Assembly (NCBI RefSeq): GCF_900129055.1
Contig: NZ_FQUZ01000003.1
Location: 62,001 to 126,000 of the forward strand
DNA: 64,000 nt
Source of the DNA: Lampropedia hyalina DSM 16112
Lineage (GTDB): Bacteria; Pseudomonadota; Gammaproteobacteria; Burkholderiales; Burkholderiaceae_C
Direction: 5' to 3'
Below the pieces are notes generated by a model, which ran no database searches, was not told where the DNA came from, and saw only the letters and a program-made list of their open reading frames with translations. The translations under genes and the position numbers were made by a program. This document shows, piece after piece, positions 43,659 through 52,867 of the stretch; within the stretch, counting starts at the first letter, position 1, and each line of letters begins with the position of its first letter.

Positions 43659-44873
43659 ATGGACATTTCCAGCATCGTGATCGTGGGTGCGGGGCAGGCC
43701 GGGGCCGGCGCAGTGGCACAACTGCGGCTCAAGGGCTATGCCGGTCGCATCGTGCTGGTCGGGGACGAATCGCACCCGCCCTACGAACGCCCACCCCTAT
43801 CCAAGGACGTGCTGTTGCAGCCCGAGCGCACCCGCTGCACCATCCACCCCAGTGATTTCTATGAGACGCACCGGGTGGAACTGCGGCTGGGCACGCGCGT
43901 GACGGCCCTTGATGCCGCCGCGCGCCGCCTCACCCTGTCCGATGGCAGCACACTGGACTATGACCGGCTGCTGCTGGCCACCGGGGCCACGGTGCGCCGC
44001 CTGCCGCTGCTGGACGCGCTGGGCCAGGGCGTGTACACCCTGCGCACCCTCGACGATGCCCGCGCACTGCTCCAGGAGTTGCGCCCGGGTCGCCGCATTC
44101 TGCTGGTCGGCGGCGGCGTGATCGGACTGGAGCTGGCATCTTCTGCCGTGGAACTGGGGGCACAGGTCAGTCTGGTGGAGCAGGCGGCGTTGCCGATGGC
44201 CCGCACCGCACCGCCGCTGCTGAGCGAATACCTGTGCGACGTGCATCGGGCGCGGGGCGTGGCACTGCATCTGAATGCGCGGCTGGCCTCGGCCACGCGC
44301 GAAGGCGACACGCTGGTGCTGACCTTGCAGGACGGCACGCGGCTGCAAGGCGATGCCATCGTCTACGGCATCGGGGTCGAGCCCGATGTGGCACTGGCGC
44401 GGCAGGCCGGGCTGGTTGTGGACAACGGCATCTGCGTGGATGCGCACTGCCGCAGCTCCGACCCATCCATTTATGCGGCAGGCGATGTGGCCGCACAGGG
44501 CGGCCTGCGGCGCGAAACCTGGGAGAACGCCAACCATCAGGCCAGCGTGGCAGCCCATGCCATGCTGGGGCTGGAGCCGCCCGCCGACCCCGTGCCGTGG
44601 TACTGGACCGACCAGTGCGACTTGAACATCCAGTTTGCGGGCGACATGGCCGCACGGCACTGGCTGGTGCGCGGCACACCGGGAATGCCCCCGTTCATGC
44701 TGTTCGGTCTGGACGACGAGGGGGTGCTCACCGCCGCCATCACCATCAATCAGGGACGTGACATGCGCAGTGCCAAGGAACTGATGGCCCGCCGTGCCCG
44801 GCTGCCCGCTGAAGTGCTGACCGACCCGCAGCAGAGCCTGCGCAACCTCAGCCGCCACCTGCCAGAAGCCTGA
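43659..44873 (+). CDS. hcaD: Dioxygenase ferredoxin reductase component
   Basis: FAD enzyme passing electrons from NADH to the Rieske ferredoxin. From the ATG at 43659 (GGAG 10 nt upstream) the product is 404 residues. An FAD-binding GAGQAG near the N-terminus is followed by [11 protein letters not shown], then LLATGA, the NAD-binding VGGGVIGLE (about 148-156), and AGDVA near 277 with the FAD contact. The long open frame upstream to 43560 lacks homology. Standard for the HcaD/BphA4 reductases, including the W/H-containing C-terminal domain. Confidence 0.93.
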   Translation: MDISSIVIVGAGQAGAGAVAQLRLKGYAGRIVLVGDESHPPYERPPLSKDVLLQPERTRCTIHPSDFYETHRVELRLGTRVTALDAAARRLTLSDGSTLDYDRLLLATGATVRRLPLLDALGQGVYTLRTLDDARALLQELRPGRRILLVGGGVIGLELASSAVELGAQVSLVEQAALPMARTAPPLLSEYLCDVHRARGVALHLNARLASATREGDTLVLTLQDGTRLQGDAIVYGIGVEPDVALARQAGLVVDNGICVDAHCRSSDPSIYAAGDVAAQGGLRRETWENANHQASVAAHAMLGLEPPADPVPWYWTDQCDLNIQFAGDMAARHWLVRGTPGMPPFMLFGLDDEGVLTAAITINQGRDMRSAKELMARRARLPAEVLTDPQQSLRNLSRHLPEA

Positions 44874-45036
44874 CAGATCGCTGTCACAGCCGATTTGCGC
44901 TGCTTGTGGCCGAGACCCACCGGCAGAGTGCCGCGCTGGCCTTGCCTGTGCTCGACTGTGCACGCCAGCCACCGATCCAACCCGAAAGAGCCGCACACCA
45001 GCGTGCCTGCACCATACCCCAAGGAGACCCCAAGCC

Positions 45037-45996
45037 ATGACCGCCCGCCTGCAATGCCTGTCCCACACGCCCCTGGTCGGCCATGTGGACCCCGCCCAAG
45101 ACGTGCTGCACGAAGTGCGCCAGACCATCGCCGAGGCCCGCGACTGGATCGCCACGTTCGACCCGGAACTGGTCGTGTTGTTTTCGCCCGATCACTTCAA
45201 CGGCTTCTTCTACGACACCATGCCGCCGTTCTGCATCGGCATGCAGGCCCACGCCATCGGCGACTTCGGCACACCGGCCGGGCCGCTGAACGTGCCTCAG
45301 GAGCTGGCGCGCGATTGCGTGCAGGCCTTGCTGGAAGACGGCGTGGACGTGGCCATGTCCTACACCATGCAGGTCGATCATGGCTTTTCGCAGCCGCTCG
45401 ATGAGCTGCTGGGCGCAATCGATGCCCGTCCGGTGATTCCGGTGTTCATCAACGCCGTGGCCGCGCCCCTGCCCACCTTTGCCCGCGCCAGGGTGCTGGG
45501 CGAGGCCATCGGACGCTTTGCCCGCAGCCTGAACCGGCGCGTGCTGTTTGTCGGATCGGGCGGGCTGTCGCACCAGCCGCCCGTGCCGGAACTGGCCACC
45601 GCGAACGAGCACATCCGCGACCGTCTGCTGGGCAGTGGCCGCAACCTGCCACCCGCCGAGCGCGAGGCGCGCCAGCAGCGCGTCATCCATGCCGCCCTGC
45701 GCTTCATCGAAGACCAGCACAGCCTGCACCCGCTCAACCCGCAATGGGATCGGCACTTCATGGAGCTGCTCTCGCAGGGCCGTTTCGCCGAACTCGATGC
45801 CTTGCGCAACGATGAGGTCTCGCGTCTGGCCGGACGTTCCACCCACGAGGTCAAGACCTGGGTGGCAGCCTTCGCCGCGCTCTCCAGCTTTGGAGCCTAC
45901 GAAACCCGCGCACCCTACTACCGTCCGATTCCCGAATGGATTGCCGGTTTCGGGGCCATCGGTGCGCAGACCCAGACCGGTGTGGCCGTGGCATAA
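45037..45996 (+). CDS. mhpB: 2,3-dihydroxyphenylpropionate/dihydroxycinnamate 1,2-dioxygenase
   Basis: Class III extradiol dioxygenase (LigB-like) that opens the catechol ring between C1 and C2. The 319 residues carry His115 ([11 protein letters not shown]) and His179 (SGGLSHQPP), the two histidines at the same positions as in the characterised E. coli enzyme, and [12 protein letters not shown] near the N-terminus. AAGGAG precedes the ATG at 11 nt. Between hcaD and this gene are 163 nt without a visible gene. The palindromic repeat begins directly after its TAA stop. Confidence 0.95.
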   Translation: MTARLQCLSHTPLVGHVDPAQDVLHEVRQTIAEARDWIATFDPELVVLFSPDHFNGFFYDTMPPFCIGMQAHAIGDFGTPAGPLNVPQELARDCVQALLEDGVDVAMSYTMQVDHGFSQPLDELLGAIDARPVIPVFINAVAAPLPTFARARVLGEAIGRFARSLNRRVLFVGSGGLSHQPPVPELATANEHIRDRLLGSGRNLPPAEREARQQRVIHAALRFIEDQHSLHPLNPQWDRHFMELLSQGRFAELDALRNDEVSRLAGRSTHEVKTWVAAFAALSSFGAYETRAPYYRPIPEWIAGFGAIGAQTQTGVAVA

Positions 45997-46156
45997 AGAA
46001 ACGCTGATTCATTCCGCCCGAGTCGCCGCGCGCCCTGTCGGGATGGGCTGCAAGGCGGTTTTTGGGGTCAATAGTGGTGCTATTGACCCCAAAAGCCAAC
46101 GCAGCAGACCGCCCGAGAGGGGGATGCAGCGGCCGGGCGGAATGATTCAGCGTTTC
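45997..46156. repeat. Long palindromic repeat element, copy 2 (between mhpB and mhpC)
   Basis: About 160 bp. The outer arms pair at 22 of 23 positions (45998-46020 with 46134-46156). The core is a perfect 15-bp stem, TTTTGGGGTCAATAG at 46060-46074 with its complement at 46080-46094, around loop TGGTG. The core matches copy 1 (2451-2485), but a C-G pair there is G-C here. CATAA occurs on both flanks (45992-45996 and 46157-46161). The element lies inside the operon, right after the mhpB stop, so it would form a large hairpin in the mRNA. Confidence 0.88.
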
Positions 46157-46214
46157 CATAAGCCGCGCTGCATCCTTTTCCCCCACTGACCGACCCTATC
46201 AGAAAGCAGAGACA

Positions 46215-47084
46215 ATGACCACGACCCCCTTGACCATCACCGAAGCATCGACCAGCCGTTTCGCCCGCCTGCTGGACGAAGGCCGGGAACTGCAAATCCA
46301 CTACAACGACATCGGCCAGGGGCCGCAGACCGTGGTGATGCTGCACGGCTCCGGCCCCGGCGCGACCGGTTGGGCCAACTTCCACCGCAACATCCAGCCG
46401 CTGGTGGATGCGGGCTACCGCGTCATCCTGATGGACTGCCCCGGCTGGGGCAAGAGCGATTCCATCGTCTGCACCGGCTCGCGCTCCGACTTGAACGCTC
46501 GCGTGCTCGATCGCCTGCTGGAATCGCTGGGGCTGGAGCAGGTGCACATTCTCGGCAACTCGATGGGCGGGCACAGCGCGGTGGCACTGGCCCTGCAACA
46601 GCCGCAGCGCGTGGGCAAACTGGTGCTGATGGGCGGTGGCACCGGCGGCGTCAGCCCCTACGCACCCATGCCCACCGAAGGCATCAAGCTGCTGCAAGGG
46701 CTGTACCGCGACCCCAGCATCGAGAACCTGAAGAAGATGATGGCAGTGTTCGTCTTCGACAGCAGCGACCTGACCGAGGAGCTGTTCCAGACCCGCCTGG
46801 ACAACATGCTGGCGCGGCGCGACCACCTGGAAAACTTCGTCAAGAGCCTGGAAGCGAACCCGCGCCAGTTCCCCGACTTCGGGCCGCGCCTGGGCAGCAT
46901 CCAGTCGCCCACGCTCATCATCTGGGGCCGCAACGACCGATTCGTGCCCATGGACACTGGCCTGCGCCTGGTGGCAGGCATTCCCCAGTCCGAACTGCAC
47001 GTCTTCAACCACTGTGGCCACTGGGCGCAGTGGGAACACGCCCCGCGCTTCAACCGCATGGTGCTGGACTTTTTGCAGCACTGA
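46215..47084 (+). CDS. mhpC: 2-hydroxy-6-oxonona-2,4-dienedioate hydrolase
   Basis: Alpha/beta hydrolase that cleaves the C-C bond of the ring-opened product into 2-hydroxypentadienoate plus succinate (or fumarate from the cinnamate branch). The 289 residues have the oxyanion region [14 protein letters not shown], the nucleophile elbow GNSMGG with Ser116, and the catalytic His in [11 protein letters not shown] (about 268). The length and the GSGPGA motif are typical of MhpC/BphD. It follows the palindromic element by 58 nt, with AGAAAGCAGAGA-type weak ribosome signal before the ATG. Confidence 0.95.
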   Translation: MTTTPLTITEASTSRFARLLDEGRELQIHYNDIGQGPQTVVMLHGSGPGATGWANFHRNIQPLVDAGYRVILMDCPGWGKSDSIVCTGSRSDLNARVLDRLLESLGLEQVHILGNSMGGHSAVALALQQPQRVGKLVLMGGGTGGVSPYAPMPTEGIKLLQGLYRDPSIENLKKMMAVFVFDSSDLTEELFQTRLDNMLARRDHLENFVKSLEANPRQFPDFGPRLGSIQSPTLIIWGRNDRFVPMDTGLRLVAGIPQSELHVFNHCGHWAQWEHAPRFNRMVLDFLQH

Positions 47085-47132
47085 CATGGCACGGCTTCTT
47101 TCTTTTTCCCTTCCCCTTGCGAGGAAATCCGC

Positions 47133-47942
47133 ATGAACCCCCATCTACCAGAGCACACACTGGAGCAGTGGGCGCGCGCCTTGCGCGACGCCGAAGCCAC
47201 CGGCCAGCCCATTGCGCCCTTGCGCGAACACATCGGCCCCACCAATGGCGCGGCCGCCTACGCCATCCAGCGCATCAACACCGAACACGCCAAGGCCAGC
47301 GGGCGGCGCATCGTGGGGCGCAAGATTGGCCTGACCAACCCCAGGGTGCAGGCACAACTCGGGGTCGATCAGCCCGACTTTGGCGTGCTGTTTGCCGACA
47401 TGGCCTGGGGCGACAACCAGGCCCTGCCGTTCCATGCCGTGCTGCAACCCAAGATCGAGGCGGAAATCGCCCTGCTGCTGGAGCGCGATCTGCCGCATCC
47501 CGAGACCGGCTTTGCCGAGGTGCTGGCGGCCACCGGCTGGGTGCTGCCCGCACTGGAAATCGTCGGCAGCCGGGTGCGCGACTGGGACATCCGCTTTGCC
47601 GATACCGTGGCCGACAACGCCTCCAGCGGCCTGTTCGTGCTCGGTGGCCCGGCGCGCCGTCTCGACAGTCTGGAGCTGCGCGAAGCCACCATGCAGATGA
47701 CGCGCAATGGCGAGCCGGTCTCCAGTGGCAGCGGTGCGGAATGCCTGGGCCATCCCGTCAATGCGGCGGTGTGGCTGGCGCGCACGCTGGCCGCGCTGGG
47801 CGAGCCGCTGCAAGCGGGCGACATCGTACTCACCGGCGCGCTGGGGCCGATGGTGGCGGTGCAGCCCGGCGACCAGTTTGAAGCCCGCATTGCCGGCCTG
47901 GGCAGTGTGCGGGTACTTTTCGACCATCCACAAGGAACCTGA
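47133..47942 (+). CDS. mhpD: 2-keto-4-pentenoate hydratase
   Basis: Metal-dependent hydratase converting 2-hydroxypenta-2,4-dienoate to 4-hydroxy-2-oxovalerate. The 269 residues belong to the MhpD/fumarylacetoacetate hydrolase-like family. Landmarks are [38 protein letters not shown], the metal-binding [13 protein letters not shown], and [28 protein letters not shown], ending in [20 protein letters not shown] lies ahead of the ATG. mhpF follows after 3 nt. Confidence 0.95.
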   Translation: MNPHLPEHTLEQWARALRDAEATGQPIAPLREHIGPTNGAAAYAIQRINTEHAKASGRRIVGRKIGLTNPRVQAQLGVDQPDFGVLFADMAWGDNQALPFHAVLQPKIEAEIALLLERDLPHPETGFAEVLAATGWVLPALEIVGSRVRDWDIRFADTVADNASSGLFVLGGPARRLDSLELREATMQMTRNGEPVSSGSGAECLGHPVNAAVWLARTLAALGEPLQAGDIVLTGALGPMVAVQPGDQFEARIAGLGSVRVLFDHPQGT

Positions 47943-47945
47943 CCC

Positions 47946-48887
47946 ATGAAGAAACTCAAGGCAGCCATCATCGGCCCCGGCAACATCGGCACCGATCTGA
48001 TGATCAAAATCCTGCGCCACGGCCAGCACCTGGAAATGGGTGCGATGGTTGGCATCGACCCCACTTCCGACGGGCTGGCCCGCGCCGCCCGGCTGGGCGT
48101 CGCCACTACCCACGAAGGCGTGGAAGGGCTGGCGCGGCTGGACGTATTCCAGGACATCGACTTCGTCTTCGATGCCACTTCTGCCGGGGCGCATGTGCGC
48201 AACGATGCCTTTCTGCGCAGTCTCAAGCCCGGCATCCGCGTGATCGACCTGACCCCGGCGGCCATCGGCCCGTACTGCATTCCGGTGGTGAATGGTCAGG
48301 CGCATCTGGATGCGACCAATGTGAACATGGTCACCTGCGGCGGGCAGGCGACCATTCCGATGGTGGCCGCCGTCAGCCGCGTGGCCAAGGTGCACTACGG
48401 CGAGATCATCGCCAGCATCTCCAGCAAGTCTGCCGGGCCGGGCACGCGCGCCAATATCGACGAGTTCACCGAGACTACGTCCAAGGCCATCGAAGTGGTG
48501 GGAGGCGCAGCCAAGGGCAAGGCCATCATCATCCTGAACCCGGCCGAGCCGCCGCTGATGATGCGCGACACCGTCTATACCCTGAGCGAGCCGGTGGACG
48601 AAGCCCTGATTGCCGAATCCGTGGCCCGCCAGGCCGAGGCCGTGCAGCAGTATGTGCCCGGCTACCGCCTCAAGCAAGCTGTGCAGTTCGACCGCATCAG
48701 CCCGGATCGTCCCATTCACATTCCCGGCGTGGGGCCGCGCATGAGTGGCCTGAAAACCTCCATTTTCCTGGAGGTGGAAGGCGCGGCCCATTACCTGCCT
48801 GCCTACGCGGGCAACCTCGACATCATGACCAGTGCCGCCCTGCGCACTGCCGAGAGCATGGCCCAGCGCATGCTTGCCCAAGCCTGA
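47946..48887 (+). CDS. mhpF: Acetaldehyde dehydrogenase (acylating)
   Basis: Converts acetaldehyde from MhpE to acetyl-CoA with NAD and CoA. The 313 residues start with a nucleotide-binding motif ([11 protein letters not shown]), and the catalytic cysteine is Cys131 in [13 protein letters not shown]. Family blocks [33 protein letters not shown] and [12 protein letters not shown] are present. It normally forms a channelling complex with MhpE, whose gene starts 12 nt downstream. Confidence 0.97.
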   Translation: MKKLKAAIIGPGNIGTDLMIKILRHGQHLEMGAMVGIDPTSDGLARAARLGVATTHEGVEGLARLDVFQDIDFVFDATSAGAHVRNDAFLRSLKPGIRVIDLTPAAIGPYCIPVVNGQAHLDATNVNMVTCGGQATIPMVAAVSRVAKVHYGEIIASISSKSAGPGTRANIDEFTETTSKAIEVVGGAAKGKAIIILNPAEPPLMMRDTVYTLSEPVDEALIAESVARQAEAVQQYVPGYRLKQAVQFDRISPDRPIHIPGVGPRMSGLKTSIFLEVEGAAHYLPAYAGNLDIMTSAALRTAESMAQRMLAQA

Positions 48888-48899
48888 GGAGCAGACCCG

Positions 48900-49919
48900 A
48901 TGAGCAAGAAACTGTATATCTCCGACGTGACCCTGCGCGACGGCAGCCACGCCATCCGCCACCAGTACAGCCTGGAGCAGACCCGCCAGATCGCCCGTGC
49001 CCTCGACGAGGCGGGAGTCGATTCCATCGAGGTAGCGCACGGCGACGGCTTGCAGGGCGGCAGCTTCAACTATGGATTCGGGGCGCACACCGATCTGGAG
49101 TGGATCGAGGCCGTGGCCTCGGTCGTCAAGCGCGCGAAGATCACCACACTGCTGTTGCCCGGCATCGGCACGGTGCATGACCTCAAGGCCGCCTACGATG
49201 CGGGCGCGCGCGTGGTGCGCGTGGCCACGCACTGCACCGAGGCCGATGTATCGAGGCAGCACATCGAATATGCCCGCCACCTGGGCATGGAAGCGGTGGG
49301 CTTCCTGATGATGAGCCACATGACCACCCCACAGGAGCTGGCGCAACAGGCCAAGCGGATGGAGGGTTACGGCGCGACCTGCTGCTATGTGGTCGATTCC
49401 GGCGGCGCGCTGAACATGAACGAGGTGCGCGACCGATTCCGCGCCTTCAAGGACGTGCTCCTTCCTGAAACCGAGACCGGTATCCACGCCCACCACAACC
49501 TCAGTCTGGGCGTGGCCAATTCCATCGTTGCGGTGGAGGAGGGCTGCGACCGCGTCGATGCCAGTCTGGCGGGCATGGGCGCAGGGGCGGGCAATGCACC
49601 GCTGGAAGTGTTCATTGCCGCTGCCGAACGGCTGGGCTGGAACCACGGCTGCGATCTGTACAAGCTGATGGATGCGGCCGATGACATCGTGCGCCCCTTG
49701 CAGGATCGCCCGGTGCGGGTGGACCGCGAAACCCTCGCGCTGGGCTATGCCGGGGTCTATTCCAGCTTCCTGCGCCATTCGGAAGCGGCAGCGGCCAAGT
49801 ACGGCCTCAAGACCGTGGACATTCTGGTGGAGCTGGGGCGGCGGCGCATGGTGGGCGGTCAGGAGGACATGATCGTCGATGTTGCGCTCGATTTGCTGCA
49901 ACGCCAGTGCGCTGATTAG
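48900..49919 (+). CDS. mhpE: 4-hydroxy-2-oxovalerate aldolase
   Basis: Divalent-metal aldolase (DmpG-type, HMGL-like barrel) splitting 4-hydroxy-2-oxovalerate into pyruvate and acetaldehyde. The 339 residues begin [23 protein letters not shown], with the TLRDG metal-binding motif. [18 protein letters not shown] and [14 protein letters not shown]-like [14 protein letters not shown] (metal-binding histidines) follow, and the C-terminal DmpG-specific communication domain ends the protein. It is the last Mhp enzyme; 105 nt separate it from the DUF485 gene. Confidence 0.97.
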   Translation: MSKKLYISDVTLRDGSHAIRHQYSLEQTRQIARALDEAGVDSIEVAHGDGLQGGSFNYGFGAHTDLEWIEAVASVVKRAKITTLLLPGIGTVHDLKAAYDAGARVVRVATHCTEADVSRQHIEYARHLGMEAVGFLMMSHMTTPQELAQQAKRMEGYGATCCYVVDSGGALNMNEVRDRFRAFKDVLLPETETGIHAHHNLSLGVANSIVAVEEGCDRVDASLAGMGAGAGNAPLEVFIAAAERLGWNHGCDLYKLMDAADDIVRPLQDRPVRVDRETLALGYAGVYSSFLRHSEAAAAKYGLKTVDILVELGRRRMVGGQEDMIVDVALDLLQRQCAD

Positions 49920-50024
49920 GGCGTGTCATTCATCCAGACAAGAAACCGAAAGGCCCGCCCCAATCCGTCACGGTGGCGATGCGGCGCGGCCTTCCCCGCC
50001 ATCCAAGGCCGGAGAGAGACAAAC

Positions 50025-50330
50025 ATGAACGAACAACAACGCAAGATTCACCGCAACCCCAAGCTGACCGAGCTGGTGCGGACGCGGCAACGCCTCGCCT
50101 GGGGGCTGACCACTGCCGTACTGGGCAGTTTTTTCTGCTACCTGATGGTGGGCATTCTGCGCCCCGACTGGCTGGCGGCTCCCGTGGTGGGCGATTCCAT
50201 CATCGGCCTGGGCTGGCTGCTGGGCGCAATCATCATCGTCCTGTCCTGGCTGGCCACGGGCCTGTACGCCTGGCGTGCCAACAGCCACTTTGACCGCCTC
50301 AGCCGCGAAATCCTGGAGGAATCCGTATGA
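50025..50330 (+). CDS. DUF485 family small membrane protein (symporter partner)
   Basis: A 101-residue protein with two membrane helices (TTAVLGSFFCYLMVGIL and GWLLGAIIIVLSWLATGLYAW). The conserved N-terminal RNPKLTELVRTRQRLAWGLT block matches DUF485/YjcH. Such proteins are encoded just before ActP-type solute:sodium symporters, as here, where the stop overlaps the symporter start by 4 nt. The ATG at 50025 follows a GGAGAGA site. Its role is presumably to support the symporter, but this is not established. Confidence 0.92.
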   Translation: MNEQQRKIHRNPKLTELVRTRQRLAWGLTTAVLGSFFCYLMVGILRPDWLAAPVVGDSIIGLGWLLGAIIIVLSWLATGLYAWRANSHFDRLSREILEESV

Positions 50331-52012
50331 CTGCACATATTCCGCGCATGGTCGTGGGCACTTTCAGGCCCTGGACGGCATTGTCACTGGCGGTTTTTGC
50401 CCCCGTAGCGGTGGCCGCACCTTCCGCAGGCGGGCAGGGGCTGAACAGCACGGCCATTCTGATGTTCCTGCTGTTTGTCTGCATCACCCTGGGCATCACC
50501 TGGTGGGCGGCCAGCCGCACCCGCAGTGCCTCGGACTTCTATACGGCGGGCGGTGGCCTGACCGGCTTCCAGAACGGGCTGGCGATTGCGGGTGACTACA
50601 TGTCGGCTGCCACGCTGCTGGGCATCTCCAGCATTGCCTACTTCCGGGGCTACGATGCCTTGCCGTTCGCGGTGGGCTTTTTCGTGGGCTGGCCGATTGT
50701 GCTGTTCCTGTTGGCAGAGCGGCTGCGCAACCTGGGCCGCTTCACCGTGGCAGACATCGTTTCCTACCGGTTGGATGCCACCCGGATGCGCATCCTCACC
50801 GCCCTGGGTTCGCTGACGGTGGTACTGTTCTACATGATCGTGCAGGTCGTCGGGGCGGGGCAGCTCATCCAGTTGCTGTTCGGCATCGATTACCTGTATG
50901 CCGTGTTCATCGTCGGCATTCTGATGGTGGTGTATGTGATGTTCGGCGGCATGATCGCCACCAGTTGGGTGCAGATCATCAAGGCCACGCTGTTGCTGCT
51001 GGGCGGTACGCTGATGTTGCTGCTGACCATGCGCCACTTCGATTTCAGCTTCAGCACCATGCTGCAAACCGTGGCGGCCACGCACAAGGACGGCGCGGCC
51101 ATTCTGCAACCGGGGCGCATGCTGTCCGACCCGGTTTCCACCATCTCGCTGTCGCTGGGCATGATGTTCGGCATTGCCGGCCTGCCGCACATCCTGATGC
51201 GCTTCTTCACCGTCACCAATGCCAAGGAAGCGCGCCGCTCGGTGTTCTATGCCACCGGCTTCATCGGCTATTTCTTCCTGATCGTCGTCACCATGGGTAT
51301 GGCCTCGATCGTGATCGTCGGGACCGATGGCCGCTTCTTCGTCGATGGCGACACTGGCGGGGCCTTGCTCGGTGGCGGCAACATGGCCATCATGCACCTG
51401 GCCAATGCCGTGGGCGGCAGCCTGATGCTGGGCTTCATGTCGGCAGTGGCCTTTGCGACCATTCTGGCCGTGGTCTCCGGGCTGGCACTGGCTGGGGCCT
51501 CGGCCATCTCGCACGACCTGTATGCCATGGTGCTGCACAAGGGCAAGGCCAACGAGGAGCGCGAAATCCGCATCTCCAAGATCGCTACGCTGTGCATCGG
51601 GCTGGTGGCGATTGTGCTGGGCCTGCTGTTCGAGAAGATCAACGTCGCTTTCATGACCGCGCTGGCCTTTGGCGTGGCGGCATCGTCCAACTTTCCGGTG
51701 CTGATTCTGGCAATTGCCTGGAAGGGCCTGACCACGCGCGGCGCGCTGTGGGGCGGCCTGAGCGGCCTGGTGGTGGCCGTGGTGCTGGTGGTGCTCTCGC
51801 CCGCCGTCTGGCAGACCGTGCTGGGGCACGAAAAAGCCATCTTCCCGTATGACCACCCAGCCCTGTTCTCCATGCCGCTGGCGTTCCTGGTGTGCTATGT
51901 GGTTTCCAGACTCGATCGCAGTGCCAGTGTGCAGCGCGAACGCGAGGGCTTTGACCGGCAGTTCATTCAGGCGCAGACCGGCCTGGGGATTGCCGCTGCC
52001 GCCAAGCATTGA
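50327..52012 (+). CDS. SSS-family cation:solute symporter (ActP-like) of the aromatic cluster
   Basis: A 561-residue sodium:solute symporter with about 13 membrane helices and an N-terminal signal-like segment ending VAVAAPS. The blocks ASDFYTAGGGLTGFQNGLAIAGDYMSAATLLGISS, LRNLGRFTVADIVSYR, GLPHILMRFFTVTNAKEARRSVFYATGF and VSGLALAGASAISHDLY are typical of ActP. It resembles the actP fragment at 62628-64000 in this window throughout. It sits last in the hca-mhp operon, where E. coli would use MFS carriers (HcaT, MhpT). It may import phenylpropionate, cinnamate or another carboxylate, or recover acetate or pyruvate. Substrate cannot be decided from sequence. Confidence 0.9.
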   Translation: MTAHIPRMVVGTFRPWTALSLAVFAPVAVAAPSAGGQGLNSTAILMFLLFVCITLGITWWAASRTRSASDFYTAGGGLTGFQNGLAIAGDYMSAATLLGISSIAYFRGYDALPFAVGFFVGWPIVLFLLAERLRNLGRFTVADIVSYRLDATRMRILTALGSLTVVLFYMIVQVVGAGQLIQLLFGIDYLYAVFIVGILMVVYVMFGGMIATSWVQIIKATLLLLGGTLMLLLTMRHFDFSFSTMLQTVAATHKDGAAILQPGRMLSDPVSTISLSLGMMFGIAGLPHILMRFFTVTNAKEARRSVFYATGFIGYFFLIVVTMGMASIVIVGTDGRFFVDGDTGGALLGGGNMAIMHLANAVGGSLMLGFMSAVAFATILAVVSGLALAGASAISHDLYAMVLHKGKANEEREIRISKIATLCIGLVAIVLGLLFEKINVAFMTALAFGVAASSNFPVLILAIAWKGLTTRGALWGGLSGLVVAVVLVVLSPAVWQTVLGHEKAIFPYDHPALFSMPLAFLVCYVVSRLDRSASVQREREGFDRQFIQAQTGLGIAAAAKH

Positions 52013-52022
52013 TTCCATGTAG

Positions 52023-52052
52023 GGGCGGCAGGGGGAGGGGAAAAGGCCGCCC
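52023..52052 (+). terminator. Possible hairpin at the end of the hca-mhp operon
   Basis: GGGCGGC (52023-52029) pairs with GCCGCCC (52046-52052) around a purine-rich loop, between the convergent symporter and YciO/TsaC-like genes. There is no T-tract, so this is only a weak candidate. Confidence 0.25.
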
Positions 52053-52694
52053 TCAGCCCTCCAGCCCCAATGCCGCCAGACTGCCCAGCCCCTCGCGCAA
52101 CACCGTGGGGCTGCCGCCGTTTTCCATGCTGGTCAGGTCGAGCACGGTGGTGGGCTGCAAGGGCGTGGCTCCGGCATCGACCACTCCAGCCAGCAGGTGG
52201 CCGATGCGTTCGTCAATCTCGTGGGCATCGTTGAGCGGGTCGTCGTCACCCGGCAGGGTCAGGGTGCTGGCCAGCAGCGGGGCGTTGTGCAGCTCCAGCA
52301 GGGCGCGGATGACGGCGTGATCGGGCACGCGCAGGCCGATGGTCTTGCGCTGGGGATGGCTGACGCGGCGCGGCACTTCCTTGCTGGCTTCCAGCACAAA
52401 AGTGTAGGCTCCGGGCGTGGCCTGCTTGAGCAGGCGGAACTGGCGGTTGTCTACGCGCGCATAGCTGGAGAGTTCCGAAAGGTCTTTGCAGATCAGCGTG
52501 AGCAGGTGCTTGTCGTCCATCTGGCGAATCTGGCGCAGCCGGTCCACGGCGGTCTTTTCGTCCAGTTGGCATACCAGCGCGTAGCTGGAGTCGGTGGGCA
52601 CGGCCAGCACGCCGCCTTGCTGGAGCAGGCGCGCGGCCTGCTGAAGCAGGCGCGGCTGGGGGTTCTGGGGGTGAACGTCAAAGTATTGGGCCAT
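52053..52694 (-). CDS. TsaC/YrdC/Sua5-domain protein (YciO-like)
   Basis: A 213-residue YrdC-fold protein. Members of the TsaC/Sua5 branch make threonylcarbamoyl-AMP for tRNA t6A; YciO is a paralogue of less clear role. The N-terminus (AQYFDVHPQNPQPRLLQQAARLLQQGGVLAVPTDSSYALVCQL) and the later HPQRKTIGLRVPDHAVIRALLEL and GDDDPLNDAHEIDERIGHLL fit YciO better than TsaC. No C-terminal Sua5 domain is present. Start chosen at ATG 52692-52694 because homology begins at AQYFDVHP. Confidence 0.9.
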   Translation of the reverse strand: MAQYFDVHPQNPQPRLLQQAARLLQQGGVLAVPTDSSYALVCQLDEKTAVDRLRQIRQMDDKHLLTLICKDLSELSSYARVDNRQFRLLKQATPGAYTFVLEASKEVPRRVSHPQRKTIGLRVPDHAVIRALLELHNAPLLASTLTLPGDDDPLNDAHEIDERIGHLLAGVVDAGATPLQPTTVLDLTSMENGGSPTVLREGLGSLAALGLEG

Positions 52695-52789
52695 GACAGT
52701 GGGCAGGCTGGAGGATGGGGAAAACGGTGAGCAAGAATACACCGAAATAAAGTGGTGTATTGCCGCACTTTGTGAACTTATGCCGCTGC

Positions 52790-52815
52790 GTCATTCCGGC
52801 CTGCGCCGGAATGAC
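52790..52815. repeat. GTCATTCCGGC hairpin repeat, single copy
   Basis: GTCATTCCGGC (52790-52800) pairs perfectly with GCCGGAATGAC (52805-52815) around a CTGC loop. It shares the GTCATTCCGGC sequence with the 30-bp inverted repeat at 2158-2264. It lies about 50 nt downstream of the ung stop and may act as a 3'-end hairpin of the ung message. Confidence 0.75.
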
Positions 52816-52867
52816 CAGTGGGGGCGGAAATGGAGTGGGGAACATTTTCTGCCACTCCCCGCACCTC

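Noticed and set aside
45548-46189. Small open frame through the mhpB-mhpC palindrome (VNSGAID-type peptide)
   Set aside because: The same peptide arises from the palindrome at 2386-2545. It is translated repeat sequence, not a conserved protein.
47145-52018. Minus-strand open frames (918 and 544 codons) opposite mhpDFE and the symporter
   Set aside because: His/Gln/Gly-rich antisense frames without motifs; the plus-strand enzymes carry all catalytic residues.
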